64,000 bases of DNA, taken from NCBI RefSeq assembly GCF_001746415.1, contig NZ_MEHJ01000001.1, forward strand, positions 6,888,501 through 6,952,500, in the 5' to 3' direction. Both the position numbers and the translations under genes were made by a program. This stretch comes from Streptomyces agglomeratus. Lineage in GTDB: Bacteria; Actinomycetota; Actinomycetes; Streptomycetales; Streptomycetaceae. Below the pieces are notes generated by a model. The model was given only the letters and a program-made list of their open reading frames with translations. It made no database searches and was not told the DNA's origin. Of the stretch, positions 55,640-63,887 are shown piece by piece (the stretch's first letter is position 1; every line of letters begins with the position of its first letter).

Positions 55640-56740
55640 GTGAGCGCCCTCTTCGAGCCCTACACCCTGCGATCGCTGACCATTCCCAACCGCATCTGGA
55701 TGGCCCCCATGTGCCAGTACAGCGCGGAGGTGTTCGGGCCGAACGCCGGAGTCGCGAACGACTGGCACTTCGCCCACTACGCGGCCCGCGCGGCCGGCGG
55801 CACCGGACTGATCCTGGTGGAGGCCACGGCGGTCAGCCCCGAGGGCCGGATCAGCCCTGCCGACCTGGGCCTCTGGAACGACCGGCAGGTCGAGGCGTTC
55901 CGCCGCGTCACGGCCTTCCTCGAGAGCCAGGGCACGGTGCCGGGCATCCAGCTGGCCCACGCCGGACGCAAGGCATCCACCGACCGGCCGTGGCGCGGCG
56001 GCGCACCCCTCGCCGAGGACCACCCCGAGGGCTGGCGGCCCCTCGCGCCGAGCCCGCTGCCGTACGGCGAAACCCATGGCGTACCGAGCGAGCTGACCAC
56101 AGCTCAGATCCGGGAGATCGTCGGACAGTTCGCCGACTCCGCGCGCCGGGCCCTCTCGGCCGGGTTCAAGGTGGCCGAGATCCATGGCGCGCACGGCTAT
56201 CTGATCGGCGAGTTCCTCTCTCCGCACAGCAACCGGCGCACCGACGCGTACGGCGGCTCCTTCGAGAACCGGACGCGCTTCGCCCTGGAAGTGGTGGACG
56301 CGGTGCGCGCGGTGTGGCCCGAGGAGCTTCCCCTGTTCTTCCGGATCTCGGCCACCGACTGGCTCACCGAGAACACCGAGGACGAGCGCAGCGGCTGGAC
56401 CGCCGACGACACCGTCCGCTTCGCCGGCGAGCTGATCGCGCACGGCGTGGACCTGCTCGACGTCTCGACGGGCGGGCTGGCGCCGGGCGCCCGGATCCCC
56501 GTCGGCCCGGGCTACCAGGTGCCGTTCGCCGAGCGGGTCCGGACCGAGGCGGGCCTGCCGGTCGCCGCGGTCGGCCTGATCACCGACCCGGTGCAGGCAG
56601 ACAAGATCCTCACCGACGGACGGGCCGACGCGGTGCTGCTCGGCCGGGAACTGCTGCGCAACCCCTCGTTCGCCCTCCATGCCGCCCGCGACCTGGCGGG
56701 CGAGGTGCGTACACCGGAGCAGTACGGTTACGCCATCTGA
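55640..56740 (+). CDS. Old yellow enzyme-type NADH:flavin oxidoreductase (YqjM-like)
   Basis: A 366-residue FMN enzyme that reduces activated C=C bonds such as enones. It has RIWMAPMCQYSA with the regulatory Cys of the YqjM class, then NDWHFAHYAARAAGG, the substrate His region LAHAGRKAS, and HGAHGYLIGEFLSPHSNRRTD then YGGSFENR. FMN phosphate binding is in LLGRELLRNPSFALHAA. The GTG at 55640 follows an ACGGAG site. An ArsR gene follows, and both have similar sites upstream. Electrophile or redox stress is a reasonable trigger. Confidence 0.92.
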   Translation: MSALFEPYTLRSLTIPNRIWMAPMCQYSAEVFGPNAGVANDWHFAHYAARAAGGTGLILVEATAVSPEGRISPADLGLWNDRQVEAFRRVTAFLESQGTVPGIQLAHAGRKASTDRPWRGGAPLAEDHPEGWRPLAPSPLPYGETHGVPSELTTAQIREIVGQFADSARRALSAGFKVAEIHGAHGYLIGEFLSPHSNRRTDAYGGSFENRTRFALEVVDAVRAVWPEELPLFFRISATDWLTENTEDERSGWTADDTVRFAGELIAHGVDLLDVSTGGLAPGARIPVGPGYQVPFAERVRTEAGLPVAAVGLITDPVQADKILTDGRADAVLLGRELLRNPSFALHAARDLAGEVRTPEQYGYAI

Positions 56741-56807
56741 AACTCCCGGTGGAAGGGGCACGGAGGCGCCGCCGTGCCCACCCGGGTCGAATTACGATGT
56801 GTGTCGT

Positions 56808-56819
56808 ACCACTCGTACA
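56808..56819 (-). promoter_or_regulatory. Candidate ArsR operator before arsR
   Basis: ACCACTCGTACA (minus strand TGTACGAGTGGT), 11 of 12 bases like the site before the OYE gene; 30 bases before the arsR start. Confidence 0.5.
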
Positions 56820-56848
56820 CTGGGTACCCCGGACGAACTGGAGACGCC

Positions 56849-57202
56849 GTGAGCACCGCCACGAGCACGCGTGAACTCGCGCACCCCACGCGTGACGAGA
56901 TCCGCCTCGAAGGCGTGCTCCACGCCCTCTCCGACCCGATGCGCCTGCTCATCGTCCGCGAGATGGCGGTGGCCGAGTCCGACCTGGCCTGCTCGTACTT
57001 CACGCTTCCCGTCACCAAGTCGACGACCACCCACCACTTCCGCGTGCTGCGGGAGAGCGGGGTCATCCGGCAGGCATACCGGGGCACGGCCAAGCTCAAC
57101 GGGCTGCGCCGCGAGGACCTGGACGCCCTCTTCCCCGGGCTCATCGACCGCGTGCTGGAAGCGGCGGCCCTGGAGGCGGACCGGCTCGGCACCGACGTCT
57201 GA
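56849..57202 (+). CDS. ArsR-family transcriptional regulator
   Basis: A 117-residue winged-helix regulator. LEGVLHALSDPMRLLIVREMA is near residue 20, and the recognition helix is VTKSTTTHHFRVLRESGVI near 60. The wing RGTAKLNGLRREDLDALFPG follows. A Cys occurs in DLACSYF near 50, but no ELCVCDL-type metal site is seen, so it is probably not a metal sensor. GGAG precedes the GTG at 56849. It likely controls the OYE gene and itself. Confidence 0.88.
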   Translation: MSTATSTRELAHPTRDEIRLEGVLHALSDPMRLLIVREMAVAESDLACSYFTLPVTKSTTTHHFRVLRESGVIRQAYRGTAKLNGLRREDLDALFPGLIDRVLEAAALEADRLGTDV

Positions 57203-57278
57203 GGAGGGCGGGGAGGCGTGACGCGACGGCGATCGTCGGCCCACCTGCCCCGGGCGCGCCCCGGTCCCCTCTGCGGCG

Positions 57279-58640
57279 TCAGCGGTCGCCGTGCGCGGCG
57301 GCCAGCAGTCCCGCCCAGTCGTGCAGCTTGACCGACCTGCGGCCGAGCGAGCGGCCCAGCGCCGCCTCTGCCGCCTCGATCGCCCGCCAGTCGTTCCACA
57401 CCACCGGCCGGACGCCCGACTCCCGCAGTGCGGTGAGCGGGTCGTCCGCGAGCGGGCGCGCGGCGAGCGCGGGCGCGTCGGCGAGGAGTGAGGCCACCGT
57501 CTCCTTGGCGCACGGCCGGTTCGTACCTATGACGCCGGTCGGGCCCCGCTTGATCCAGCCCGCCACGTACTCGCCGGGCGACGGCACACCGTCCCGCAGC
57601 ACGCGTCCGGCGGCGTGCGGCACGGTCCCGTTCCCCGGATCGAACGGCAGGCCGCGCAGCGGCGCCCCCCGGTAGCCGACCGACCGCAGTACCAGCTGGG
57701 CCTCGATGTCCTTGTACGATCCCGTGCCGCGTACTCCGCCGCTCCCGTCGGGCACCGTGCGCTCGAAGCGCACCCCCGCCGCCCGCCCGTTCTCCTCCAG
57801 TACTTCCACGGGCCGCAGGAAGAACCGCAGATGAATGCGGCGCGCCCGCTCCCCTCCGGCGCCCGCTGCCCAGCCCCGCAGCACCTCGACATTGCGCCGG
57901 TTCACGGCGGGCAGCGCCACTGCGGCGGCCGACTCCGGATCGGCGTACGCCGGATCCAGGGCGAGCTCCTCGGGCCGTACGACCACTCCCGCGTGCGGCA
58001 GTGTGCCCAGCTCACGCAGCTCCTTGGTGGTGAACTTCGCCTGCGAAGGCCCGCGCCGGCCCACCATGTGCACATCCCGCACCCGGCTGTTCGCCAGCAC
58101 GTCGAGTGCCGGCTGCGGCACATCGGTGGGCAGCAGCTCGTGCGCGCCGCGCGCCAGGACGCGGGCCACGTCCACCGCCACATTGCCCACACCGATGACG
58201 ACGGCCGAACGCGCGCCCAGTGCGAAGCCGTTCGCGGACGCGTCCGGATGCGCGCTGTACCAGGAGACGAAATCGGTGGCCGAGCAGCTCCCGGGCAGAT
58301 CCTCGCCGGGAATGCCGAGCCTGCGGTCGGTCGCGGCCCCGACGCAGTACACGACTGCGTGGTAGAGCTCCAGCAGCCGTGCGCAGGTGAGCCCGGCGGC
58401 CCCCACCTCGGCATGGCCGACGAAGGTGATCCGCTCGTGCTCGAGAACGGTCCGGAGGCTTCCCTGGAGCGACTTGATCTTCTCGTGGTCCGGTGCGACG
58501 CCGTAGCGCACCAGTCCGTACGGGCAGGGCAGCCGGTCCAGCACGTGCACGTGCACGTCCGGAACCGCCTCCCGCTGTACCAGGGCCTGCGCGGCGTAGA
58601 CCCCGCTGGGGCCTGAACCGATCACTGCGACTCGAAGCAC
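57279..58640 (-). CDS. fprA: Ferredoxin/adrenodoxin-NADP reductase (FprA type)
   Basis: A 453-residue flavoenzyme passing electrons between NADPH and ferredoxin, for instance for P450s. The FAD motif VAVIGSGPSGVYAAQALV is at residues 4-21, the sequence CPYGLVRYGVAPDH near 42, the NADP motif VIGVGNVAVDVARVLA near 147, and the C-terminal FAD contact GWIKRGPTGVIGTNRP near 355. All match FprA. The GTG at 58640 has GGAAGGAG eight bases before it; an earlier in-frame start adds a non-family N-terminus. Confidence 0.92.
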   Translation of the reverse strand: MLRVAVIGSGPSGVYAAQALVQREAVPDVHVHVLDRLPCPYGLVRYGVAPDHEKIKSLQGSLRTVLEHERITFVGHAEVGAAGLTCARLLELYHAVVYCVGAATDRRLGIPGEDLPGSCSATDFVSWYSAHPDASANGFALGARSAVVIGVGNVAVDVARVLARGAHELLPTDVPQPALDVLANSRVRDVHMVGRRGPSQAKFTTKELRELGTLPHAGVVVRPEELALDPAYADPESAAAVALPAVNRRNVEVLRGWAAGAGGERARRIHLRFFLRPVEVLEENGRAAGVRFERTVPDGSGGVRGTGSYKDIEAQLVLRSVGYRGAPLRGLPFDPGNGTVPHAAGRVLRDGVPSPGEYVAGWIKRGPTGVIGTNRPCAKETVASLLADAPALAARPLADDPLTALRESGVRPVVWNDWRAIEAAEAALGRSLGRRSVKLHDWAGLLAAAHGDR

Positions 58641-58779
58641 GGCGGAGGCTCCTTCCCGCAAGGGTCTCCAGCATGGCACCGATCGGCGGGCCGGGGGAGA
58701 TGCTCTGAGGGAGTGCCTTACGGCGTACCCGCGTGCGCGCCGCGGCGGCCCCCGTGCGAGGCCGGGCTAGGTTCGCACC

Positions 58780-59278
58780 GTGCTGGAAAGTACCTTTTTT
58801 GACGTTAACAACCATTATGAACCGAATGCGGCGGGGCCGGTACGGCCTGCCTGGTTCAACGTGCGGCTCACCTTCGCCGACGGCGCCAGGGTCGATGTAC
58901 TGGCGGCGATGTCCGCGGAGCGGATCACCGTCGAGGAGGTACGCGCGGACCTGCCGCTCGACGGCTTCACGGTGGCCGCCGAGTGGGTCGAGGGGCCGCT
59001 CGGCGGTGGCCGCCGGGTGGTTGCCGAGGCGCCCCCGCCCCGCCCCGGCGGCGCCGGAGCCGAAGACGCCGCCCGCCCGGCGGGCCCGCCCGTCCTGGCC
59101 CGGCGGCCGGGCGGGCCGCCGGATCGCGGCGCAGGCGTACCGGTCGGCCCAGCTGGCCGGACAGGACCCGGTACTGGCGGTGATGGACGCGACGGGCCGC
59201 AGCAGGCGGGGGTCGCTCCGGCTGATCGCGAGCGCGCGTGACGAGGGTCATCTGTCCCCCCGCCACAACCGCCGTTAG
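58780..59278 (+). pseudogene. DUF6214-like protein gene, apparent frameshift
   Basis: The N-terminal half (GTG at 58780; STFFDVNNHYEPNAAGPVRP, WFNVRLTFADGARVDVLAA) reads in one frame. The C-terminal half (GRRIAAQAYRSAQLAGQDPV, GRSRRGSLRLIASARDEG, stop at 59276-59278) reads in the next. The two halves look like one actinobacterial family as I remember it. One inserted base in the Pro/Gly/Arg-rich stretch around 59000-59115 would explain this. It could be a true pseudogene or a base-call error in a GC-rich run. The function of the family is unknown. Confidence 0.6.
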
Positions 59279-59292
59279 GCGCCCCGCCGCGG

Positions 59293-59976
59293 TTACAGCA
59301 TGTCGCGCATCCTGCCGATCTCTGCGGTCTGCTGCGCGACCACGTCCGTCGCCATCTCCTCGACCTGGACGTTGTTCCCCTGTGCCAGGACCTCGGTCGC
59401 CATGGCGACCGCGCCCTCGTGGTGGACGGTCATCAGCTTCAGGAAGAGCCGGTCGAAGTCCTTGCCCTCGGCCTCGCGCAGTTGTGCGAGCTGCTTGTCC
59501 GTAGCCATTCCCGGCATCGCCGCGTGGTCGTGGCCGCCCTTGTGCCCGGCGCCGGCGTTGTTGTCCAGCCACCCCCGCATGGCGTCGATCTCCGGGCCCT
59601 GGGCCGCCGAGATCCGCGCGGCGAGGCGCTTGACCTGTGTGGACGCGGCCCGCTCCGGAGCGAGTTCCGTCATCACCAGGGCCTGGGCGTGGTGCTTGAT
59701 CATCATCCGCGCGTAACCGATGTCCGCCCCGTTGGGCGAGCCGTCGGGAAGCGAGTCCGCCGCCTCCTGCGCCGACAGGGTCTTCGCGGGCTCACCCGGC
59801 TTCCCCGGCGCTACCACGGAAGGCCCGGCGGACGCCTTCGACTCCGGCGCGGCCCCACCGCCCGCGTCGCACGCGCCGAGAGTCAGTACCGAGGCCGCGG
59901 CCACCGCGACCGCGGCGGCCGTGCGGGCCGCACGGGCGGGTCTGCGGGCGCGCGTGGAGTGAGGGTGGATCAACAC
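59293..59976 (-). CDS. DUF305 lipoprotein, His/Met-rich
   Basis: A 227-residue exported protein. The lipoprotein signal has Cys in LTLGACDAGG near residue 36. DUF305 covers about 75-225, with YARMMIKHHAQALVMTELA near 88, GHKGGHDHAAMPGMA near 145 and MTVHHEGAVAMATEVL near 182. The His/Met pattern suggests copper or other soft-metal binding, but the family role is not settled. AGGAGG before the GTG at 59976 fixes the start. It converges on the frameshifted gene. Confidence 0.88.
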   Translation of the reverse strand: MLIHPHSTRARRPARAARTAAAVAVAAASVLTLGACDAGGGAAPESKASAGPSVVAPGKPGEPAKTLSAQEAADSLPDGSPNGADIGYARMMIKHHAQALVMTELAPERAASTQVKRLAARISAAQGPEIDAMRGWLDNNAGAGHKGGHDHAAMPGMATDKQLAQLREAEGKDFDRLFLKLMTVHHEGAVAMATEVLAQGNNVQVEEMATDVVAQQTAEIGRMRDML

Positions 59977-60075
59977 GGCGACCTCCTGGGGCACATGGGG
60001 TGATTGGTGTCCGTTCTTAGCATGCTTCCGCACAGGGTTGATCAAAAACTTTCATTACGTCTTCGTTGCCACCTG

Positions 60076-60136
60076 TTGAGATGTGCATGCAAAGGACGAT
60101 ACTGCCGGGATGAATGAACCGTTCAACTTAGAACGG
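60076..60136 (+). promoter_or_regulatory. Candidate promoter and inverted repeat before the LVIVD gene
   Basis: TTGAGA (60076-60081) and GATACT (60098-60103) are 16 bases apart. CCGTTC (60119-60124) and GAACGG (60131-60136) form a perfect inverted repeat between the likely transcript start and the ribosome site. Confidence 0.4.
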
Positions 60137-60153
60137 ACACAAGGGAGGACGCA

Positions 60154-61641
60154 GTGACCTCGTTGCACATCACCCGCGTGCGGCGCAGAAGCCTGGGCGT
60201 GGCAACAGCGGCGGCAGGGCTGATCGCCACGCTGCTGACGGCCGGGCCGGCGGCCGCGATCCCCGACCCGGGAGACGCGCCCGCGAAGAAGGAAAGCCTG
60301 ACCACCTCGCAGCAGGCCGAAGCCGGGGCCGCCATCGAGAGCGGCGAGATACCCGGTGTGGACGAGATCGTCCACAGCAAGAACATCGAGCACCTCGTGA
60401 ACGTCCCCAAGGACGCGATCAAGGGCACCAATTCGGACCTGGCGTTCCAGGGGAAGTACGCCTTCGCGGGGAACTACGACGGCTTTCGTATCTTCGACAT
60501 CAGCAACCCGAAGGCCCCGAAGACGGTCTCCCAGGTGCTGTGCCCGGGTGCGCAGAACGACGTGTCGGTCTCCGGAAACCTGCTGTTCCTCTCCACGGAC
60601 TCCTCGCGCAACGACAACTCGTGCGCGAGCACCTCACAGCCCGCCACGGAGAAGTCCTCCTGGGAGGGCATGAAGATCTTCGACATCAGCGACAAGAGCA
60701 ACCCGCAGTACGTCGCCGCCGTCGAGACCGCGTGCGGCTCGCACACGCACACGCTGGTGCCCGAGCGCCGCAACGTCTACGTCTACGTCTCGTCGTACGC
60801 GCCGAACGACACGTTCCCGGACTGCAAGCCGCCGCACGACGGCATCTCCATCATCAAGGTGCCGCGCGGCGCCCCGGAGGAGTCGGCGATCGTGGACTTC
60901 CCGGTGCTCTTCCCGGACGGCGGCAACCCGGGCGCGCCCACCAACCCGGGCGTCTCCAAGACCACCGGCTGCCACGACATCACCGTGCTGCCCTCGAAGG
61001 ACCTGGCCGCCGGCGCCTGCATGGGTGACGGCATCATCCTCGACATCGAGGACCCGGAGCGGCCGCGGGTCATCGACCGCGTCCAGGACAACGTCAACTT
61101 CGCGTTCTGGCACTCGGCGACCTTCAACCAGAAGGCCGACAAGGTCGTGTTCACCGACGAGCTCGGCGGCGGCAGCGGCGCCACCTGCAACGAGGCCACC
61201 GGGCCCGCGCGCGGCGCCGACGGCATCTACGACATCACCGGCAAGGGCGATCAGCGCAAGCTGGTCTTCCGGAGCTACTTCAAGATCGACCGCCACCAGG
61301 CGCCCACCGAGAACTGCGTCGCCCACAACGGCTCGCTGATCCCGGTCAAGGGCAAGGACATCATGGTCCAGGCCTGGTACCAGGGCGGCGTCTCCGTCTG
61401 GGACTTCACCGACTCGTCCAACCCGCACGAGATCGCCTTCTTCGAGCGCGGTCCGGTGAGCGCGACCTCCCTGGTCACCGGCGGCTCCTGGTCGGCGTAC
61501 TACTACAACGGCTACATCTACTCGAACGACATAGTGAAGGGCTTCGACGTACTGAAGCTCGACGACAAGCGCACCGACGGCGCCAGGAAGGTCCGGCTGC
61601 ACGAGCTCAACGTGCAGACCCAGCCCGACTACCGCCGCTGA
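60154..61641 (+). CDS. Secreted LVIVD-repeat propeller protein
   Basis: A 495-residue exported protein. The signal peptide is at about residues 1-33 (basic start, VATAAAGLIATLLTAG, AAA-type cleavage). The rest is a propeller with LVIVD-type repeats: GFRIFDISNPKAPKTVSQV, GMKIFDISDKSNPQYVAAV and GVSVWDFTDSSNPHEIAFF. Several Cys pairs (VLCPGAQND; NSCAS; TACGSHTH; PDCKPP) suit an extracellular disulfide-bonded protein. His residues in HTHTL, GCHDI and FWHSA might bind metal. AGGGAGG precedes the GTG. The function is unknown. Its 3' end overlaps the convergent tetR by 13 bases. Confidence 0.85.
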   Translation: MTSLHITRVRRRSLGVATAAAGLIATLLTAGPAAAIPDPGDAPAKKESLTTSQQAEAGAAIESGEIPGVDEIVHSKNIEHLVNVPKDAIKGTNSDLAFQGKYAFAGNYDGFRIFDISNPKAPKTVSQVLCPGAQNDVSVSGNLLFLSTDSSRNDNSCASTSQPATEKSSWEGMKIFDISDKSNPQYVAAVETACGSHTHTLVPERRNVYVYVSSYAPNDTFPDCKPPHDGISIIKVPRGAPEESAIVDFPVLFPDGGNPGAPTNPGVSKTTGCHDITVLPSKDLAAGACMGDGIILDIEDPERPRVIDRVQDNVNFAFWHSATFNQKADKVVFTDELGGGSGATCNEATGPARGADGIYDITGKGDQRKLVFRSYFKIDRHQAPTENCVAHNGSLIPVKGKDIMVQAWYQGGVSVWDFTDSSNPHEIAFFERGPVSATSLVTGGSWSAYYYNGYIYSNDIVKGFDVLKLDDKRTDGARKVRLHELNVQTQPDYRR

Positions 61642-62270
61642 CCCACGGTCCGCGCACGGGTGCCGCCGGGCGGTTCACCGCCCGGCGGCACACCGAGTTC
61701 CCACGCCAGCCCGTACCGCTGGAACAGCTCGGCGCGCAGGCTGGGGAGCGGCATCGGCGCCCCCGGCAGCAGTACGGCGAACACCGCGCCCATCAACAGT
61801 GCCCGCAGCAGCGGATAATCGGTGTCCACATCCGGCGAGCCGTAGCGCGCCACGGTGCCGCGCAGCAACTCCGCGAGGCGCTGCTGTTCGGGGCACCGCA
61901 CGAATCCCTCGGCCTGGAGAATGCCCGCCATGTGGGTGCGCATGAGGACGGGGCGTTCGCAGGCGAGACCCAGTACGGCGTCGATCGCCCGGGCCAGCAG
62001 TTCCCGGCCGTCGTCGGTGCGCGGTTCGCGTTCGAGGGCCGCTTCGAGCGTGCGGTGCATCAGCCGGTGGACGGCCGACTGGAGCAACTGCCGTTTGCCG
62101 GGGAAGTAGTACGAGATCAGTCCGCGCGCCGATCCGGCCCGGTCCGCGATGTCGCCGAGCGTCGTCGCCTCGTAGCCGCGCTCCCCGACGAGCTCCACCG
62201 TGGCCTCCAGCAGCCGTTCCCGGGAACGGCGACGCAACTCTTCATTGACCGATGCGCTGCGCGGGGACAT
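61629..62270 (-). CDS. TetR-family transcriptional regulator
   Basis: A 213-residue regulator with the helix-turn-helix at about residues 14-60 (RERLLEATVELVGERGYEATT, then RAGSARGLISYYFPGKRQLL). The C-terminal domain resembles the AcrR-like group. GGAG seven bases before the ATG at 62270 fixes the start. The target is not evident; a short inverted repeat lies in its own promoter. Confidence 0.9.
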   Translation of the reverse strand: MSPRSASVNEELRRRSRERLLEATVELVGERGYEATTLGDIADRAGSARGLISYYFPGKRQLLQSAVHRLMHRTLEAALEREPRTDDGRELLARAIDAVLGLACERPVLMRTHMAGILQAEGFVRCPEQQRLAELLRGTVARYGSPDVDTDYPLLRALLMGAVFAVLLPGAPMPLPSLRAELFQRYGLAWELGVPPGGEPPGGTRARTVGQRR

Positions 62271-62293
62271 GCTGTAACTCCTGCGTTGACTGG

Positions 62294-62323
62294 CCCGGAG
62301 CCAATATACTCAGCGGGTCCGGG
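62294..62323 (-). promoter_or_regulatory. Candidate tetR promoter with inverted repeat
   Basis: CCCGGA (62294-62299) and TCCGGG (62318-62323) flank a -10-like TATATT on the minus strand (62304-62309). The layout fits autorepression; no clear -35. Confidence 0.35.
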
Positions 62324-62358
62324 ACGGGCGCCTTGCAGGGCCTGCTCCAGGGGCTTGC

Positions 62359-62398
62359 CGTCCGTATCCGGCGGCGCGGGGACCGCCGGATACGGACG
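62359..62398 (-). terminator. Terminator of the HAD/PAP2 unit
   Basis: Perfect 16-base arms (62359-62374 and 62383-62398) with an 8-base loop, about 50 bases after the HAD gene stop. No T-run. Confidence 0.65.
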
Positions 62399-62448
62399 CT
62401 TCGGCATGCCTTTCCCCAGCAGCCGGCGACCCCTTGCGCGCTCCGCCA

Positions 62449-63144
62449 TCAGCCCACCAGCCGCAGCACCGGACGCAGCCCCGAGGGCCGTTCGCCGGCG
62501 GGCAGGTGGTCCACGAAGTGCACGGCGCAGCCGAGTTCCGCCGCGCCGCCGTCGGCGCGCCGGTCGTCGCCGACCATCAGGACGTCGCGCGGATCGAGTC
62601 CGAGCGCCTCGCACGCGGTCCCGAAGAGCCTCGGATCCGGCTTCTGGATGCCGTGCTCGTACGACAGGACGTACGCGTTCACCCACGCGTCGAGGCCGTG
62701 GGCGCGGAAGACCGGCCGCAGATCCCATCCGATGTTGCTGACCACGGCGACGCCGACGCCGCGCCGGCGCAGTTCTCCGAGCACCTCGGCGGCGTCCGGG
62801 TACGGGAGCCACGCGGCCGGCGTCATGTGGCGGTCGTACAGGGCGTCGTACAGCCGCGCGTCGGGCAGGGCGACCTGGCGGGCGAGACCCGTGTAGGCGG
62901 CGCGGTGCCGCTCCGCGCTCACGTCGCGCGTGGCCCACAGCTCGGCCAGGTGCGCCGGCACCCGCTGCGGAGCGGCGCCGCCGGGCAGGGCCCCCGCCGC
63001 CTCCAACTGCCGCGCGTACCGTACGAAGTCGTCCGGCGGTACGGACAGTCCCTCCTCGTCGAGAACGGCGCGCAGCCACGCCTCGGTCGGCTCGATCCTG
63101 AGCAGCGTGCCGGAGAAGTCGAAGAGCGTGCCCTTGACCGTCAT
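62449..63144 (-). CDS. HAD-family hydrolase with DFSGT motif
   Basis: A 231-residue haloacid-dehalogenase-type phosphatase fold. Motif I reads FDFSGTLLRI at residues 7-16: the nucleophile Asp is present, but the second Asp of DxD is Ser. Motif II is VAVVSNIGWD near 125, motif III Lys in IQKPDPRLF near 162, and motif IV MVGDDRRADGGAA near 185. Loss of the acid/base Asp is unusual for phosphatases, so it may have another activity. The ATG at 63144 overlaps the PAP2 stop by four bases. Confidence 0.85.
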   Translation of the reverse strand: MTVKGTLFDFSGTLLRIEPTEAWLRAVLDEEGLSVPPDDFVRYARQLEAAGALPGGAAPQRVPAHLAELWATRDVSAERHRAAYTGLARQVALPDARLYDALYDRHMTPAAWLPYPDAAEVLGELRRRGVGVAVVSNIGWDLRPVFRAHGLDAWVNAYVLSYEHGIQKPDPRLFGTACEALGLDPRDVLMVGDDRRADGGAAELGCAVHFVDHLPAGERPSGLRPVLRLVG

Positions 63145-63827
63145 GCGGACGTTCCTTCCCGGGAAGCGATCAGTCGACCGTACGCCACTGCCGACAGGGC
63201 CACTACGGCCGCTCCCAGCAACCACCCGCCCAGCACGTCGGACGCCCAGTGCACACCCAGGTAGAGCCGCGTGACACCGACACCGATCCAGGACACGGCT
63301 CCCACCACCAGTACGGCGGTGCGCAGCCTCGGGTCCGCGCCGCGCAGCCACAGCAGCCACACCAGCAGCCCGCACGTCACCACGGCCGTCATCGCGTGTC
63401 CGGACGGCCAGGCCGAGAAGTGCGCGGAGTCGACCGGATCCGGCCACTCGGGCCGGTCGCGCCCGACCGCCGCCTTGAGGCCCTGCTGCATGAGTGCCCC
63501 GACCGCACTCGTGGCCGCGATCCAGAGGGCCAGGAGCCGTTCCCCCTGCCGGAGCAGCCACAGGAAGACGACGGCCACCAGGGCACGCATCGTCCACGGG
63601 TCCCACACCCAGTCGGAGAGGATCCGGTTCGTCCGGGTGAGCGCCGGGTTGCCGACCGCCAGGTCGTGCAACGCGTCCCCCACCGAGCGGTCGAACGACA
63701 GCAGGGGGCGCCACTCCGTGACGACGAGCAGCAGGAGCAGGGTGGCCAGAGCGGTGAAGACCACCGCCGCGAGGACGGGCGCGGGATGTGCCGGGCGGGA
63801 CGAGGGGGCGAGCTGGGAGGAGCGCAT
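63141..63827 (-). CDS. PAP2-family membrane phosphatase
   Basis: A 228-residue integral membrane phosphatase with about six helices. The three phosphatase motifs are KAAVGRDRP near 117, SAWPSGHAM near 140 and RLYLGVHWASDVLGG near 188. Such enzymes dephosphorylate lipid phosphates such as undecaprenyl pyrophosphate or phosphatidic acid. GAGGA eight bases before the ATG at 63827 supports the start; a GTG at 63845 is also in frame. It is coupled to the HAD gene. Confidence 0.92.
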   Translation of the reverse strand: MRSSQLAPSSRPAHPAPVLAAVVFTALATLLLLLVVTEWRPLLSFDRSVGDALHDLAVGNPALTRTNRILSDWVWDPWTMRALVAVVFLWLLRQGERLLALWIAATSAVGALMQQGLKAAVGRDRPEWPDPVDSAHFSAWPSGHAMTAVVTCGLLVWLLWLRGADPRLRTAVLVVGAVSWIGVGVTRLYLGVHWASDVLGGWLLGAAVVALSAVAYGRLIASREGTSA

Positions 63828-63887
63828 GCAATGATCCTCGCCCACCGCTGTCGCCCGGGGCCAACCCCCCCTGCTGACACCTGGCGG

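Noticed and set aside
62272..62448. A short minus-strand frame directly after the HAD stop, starting at a TGATG junction.
   Set aside because: It runs through the 16-base hairpin and on into tetR in the wrong frame; the peptide is low-complexity. The hairpin reads better as a terminator.
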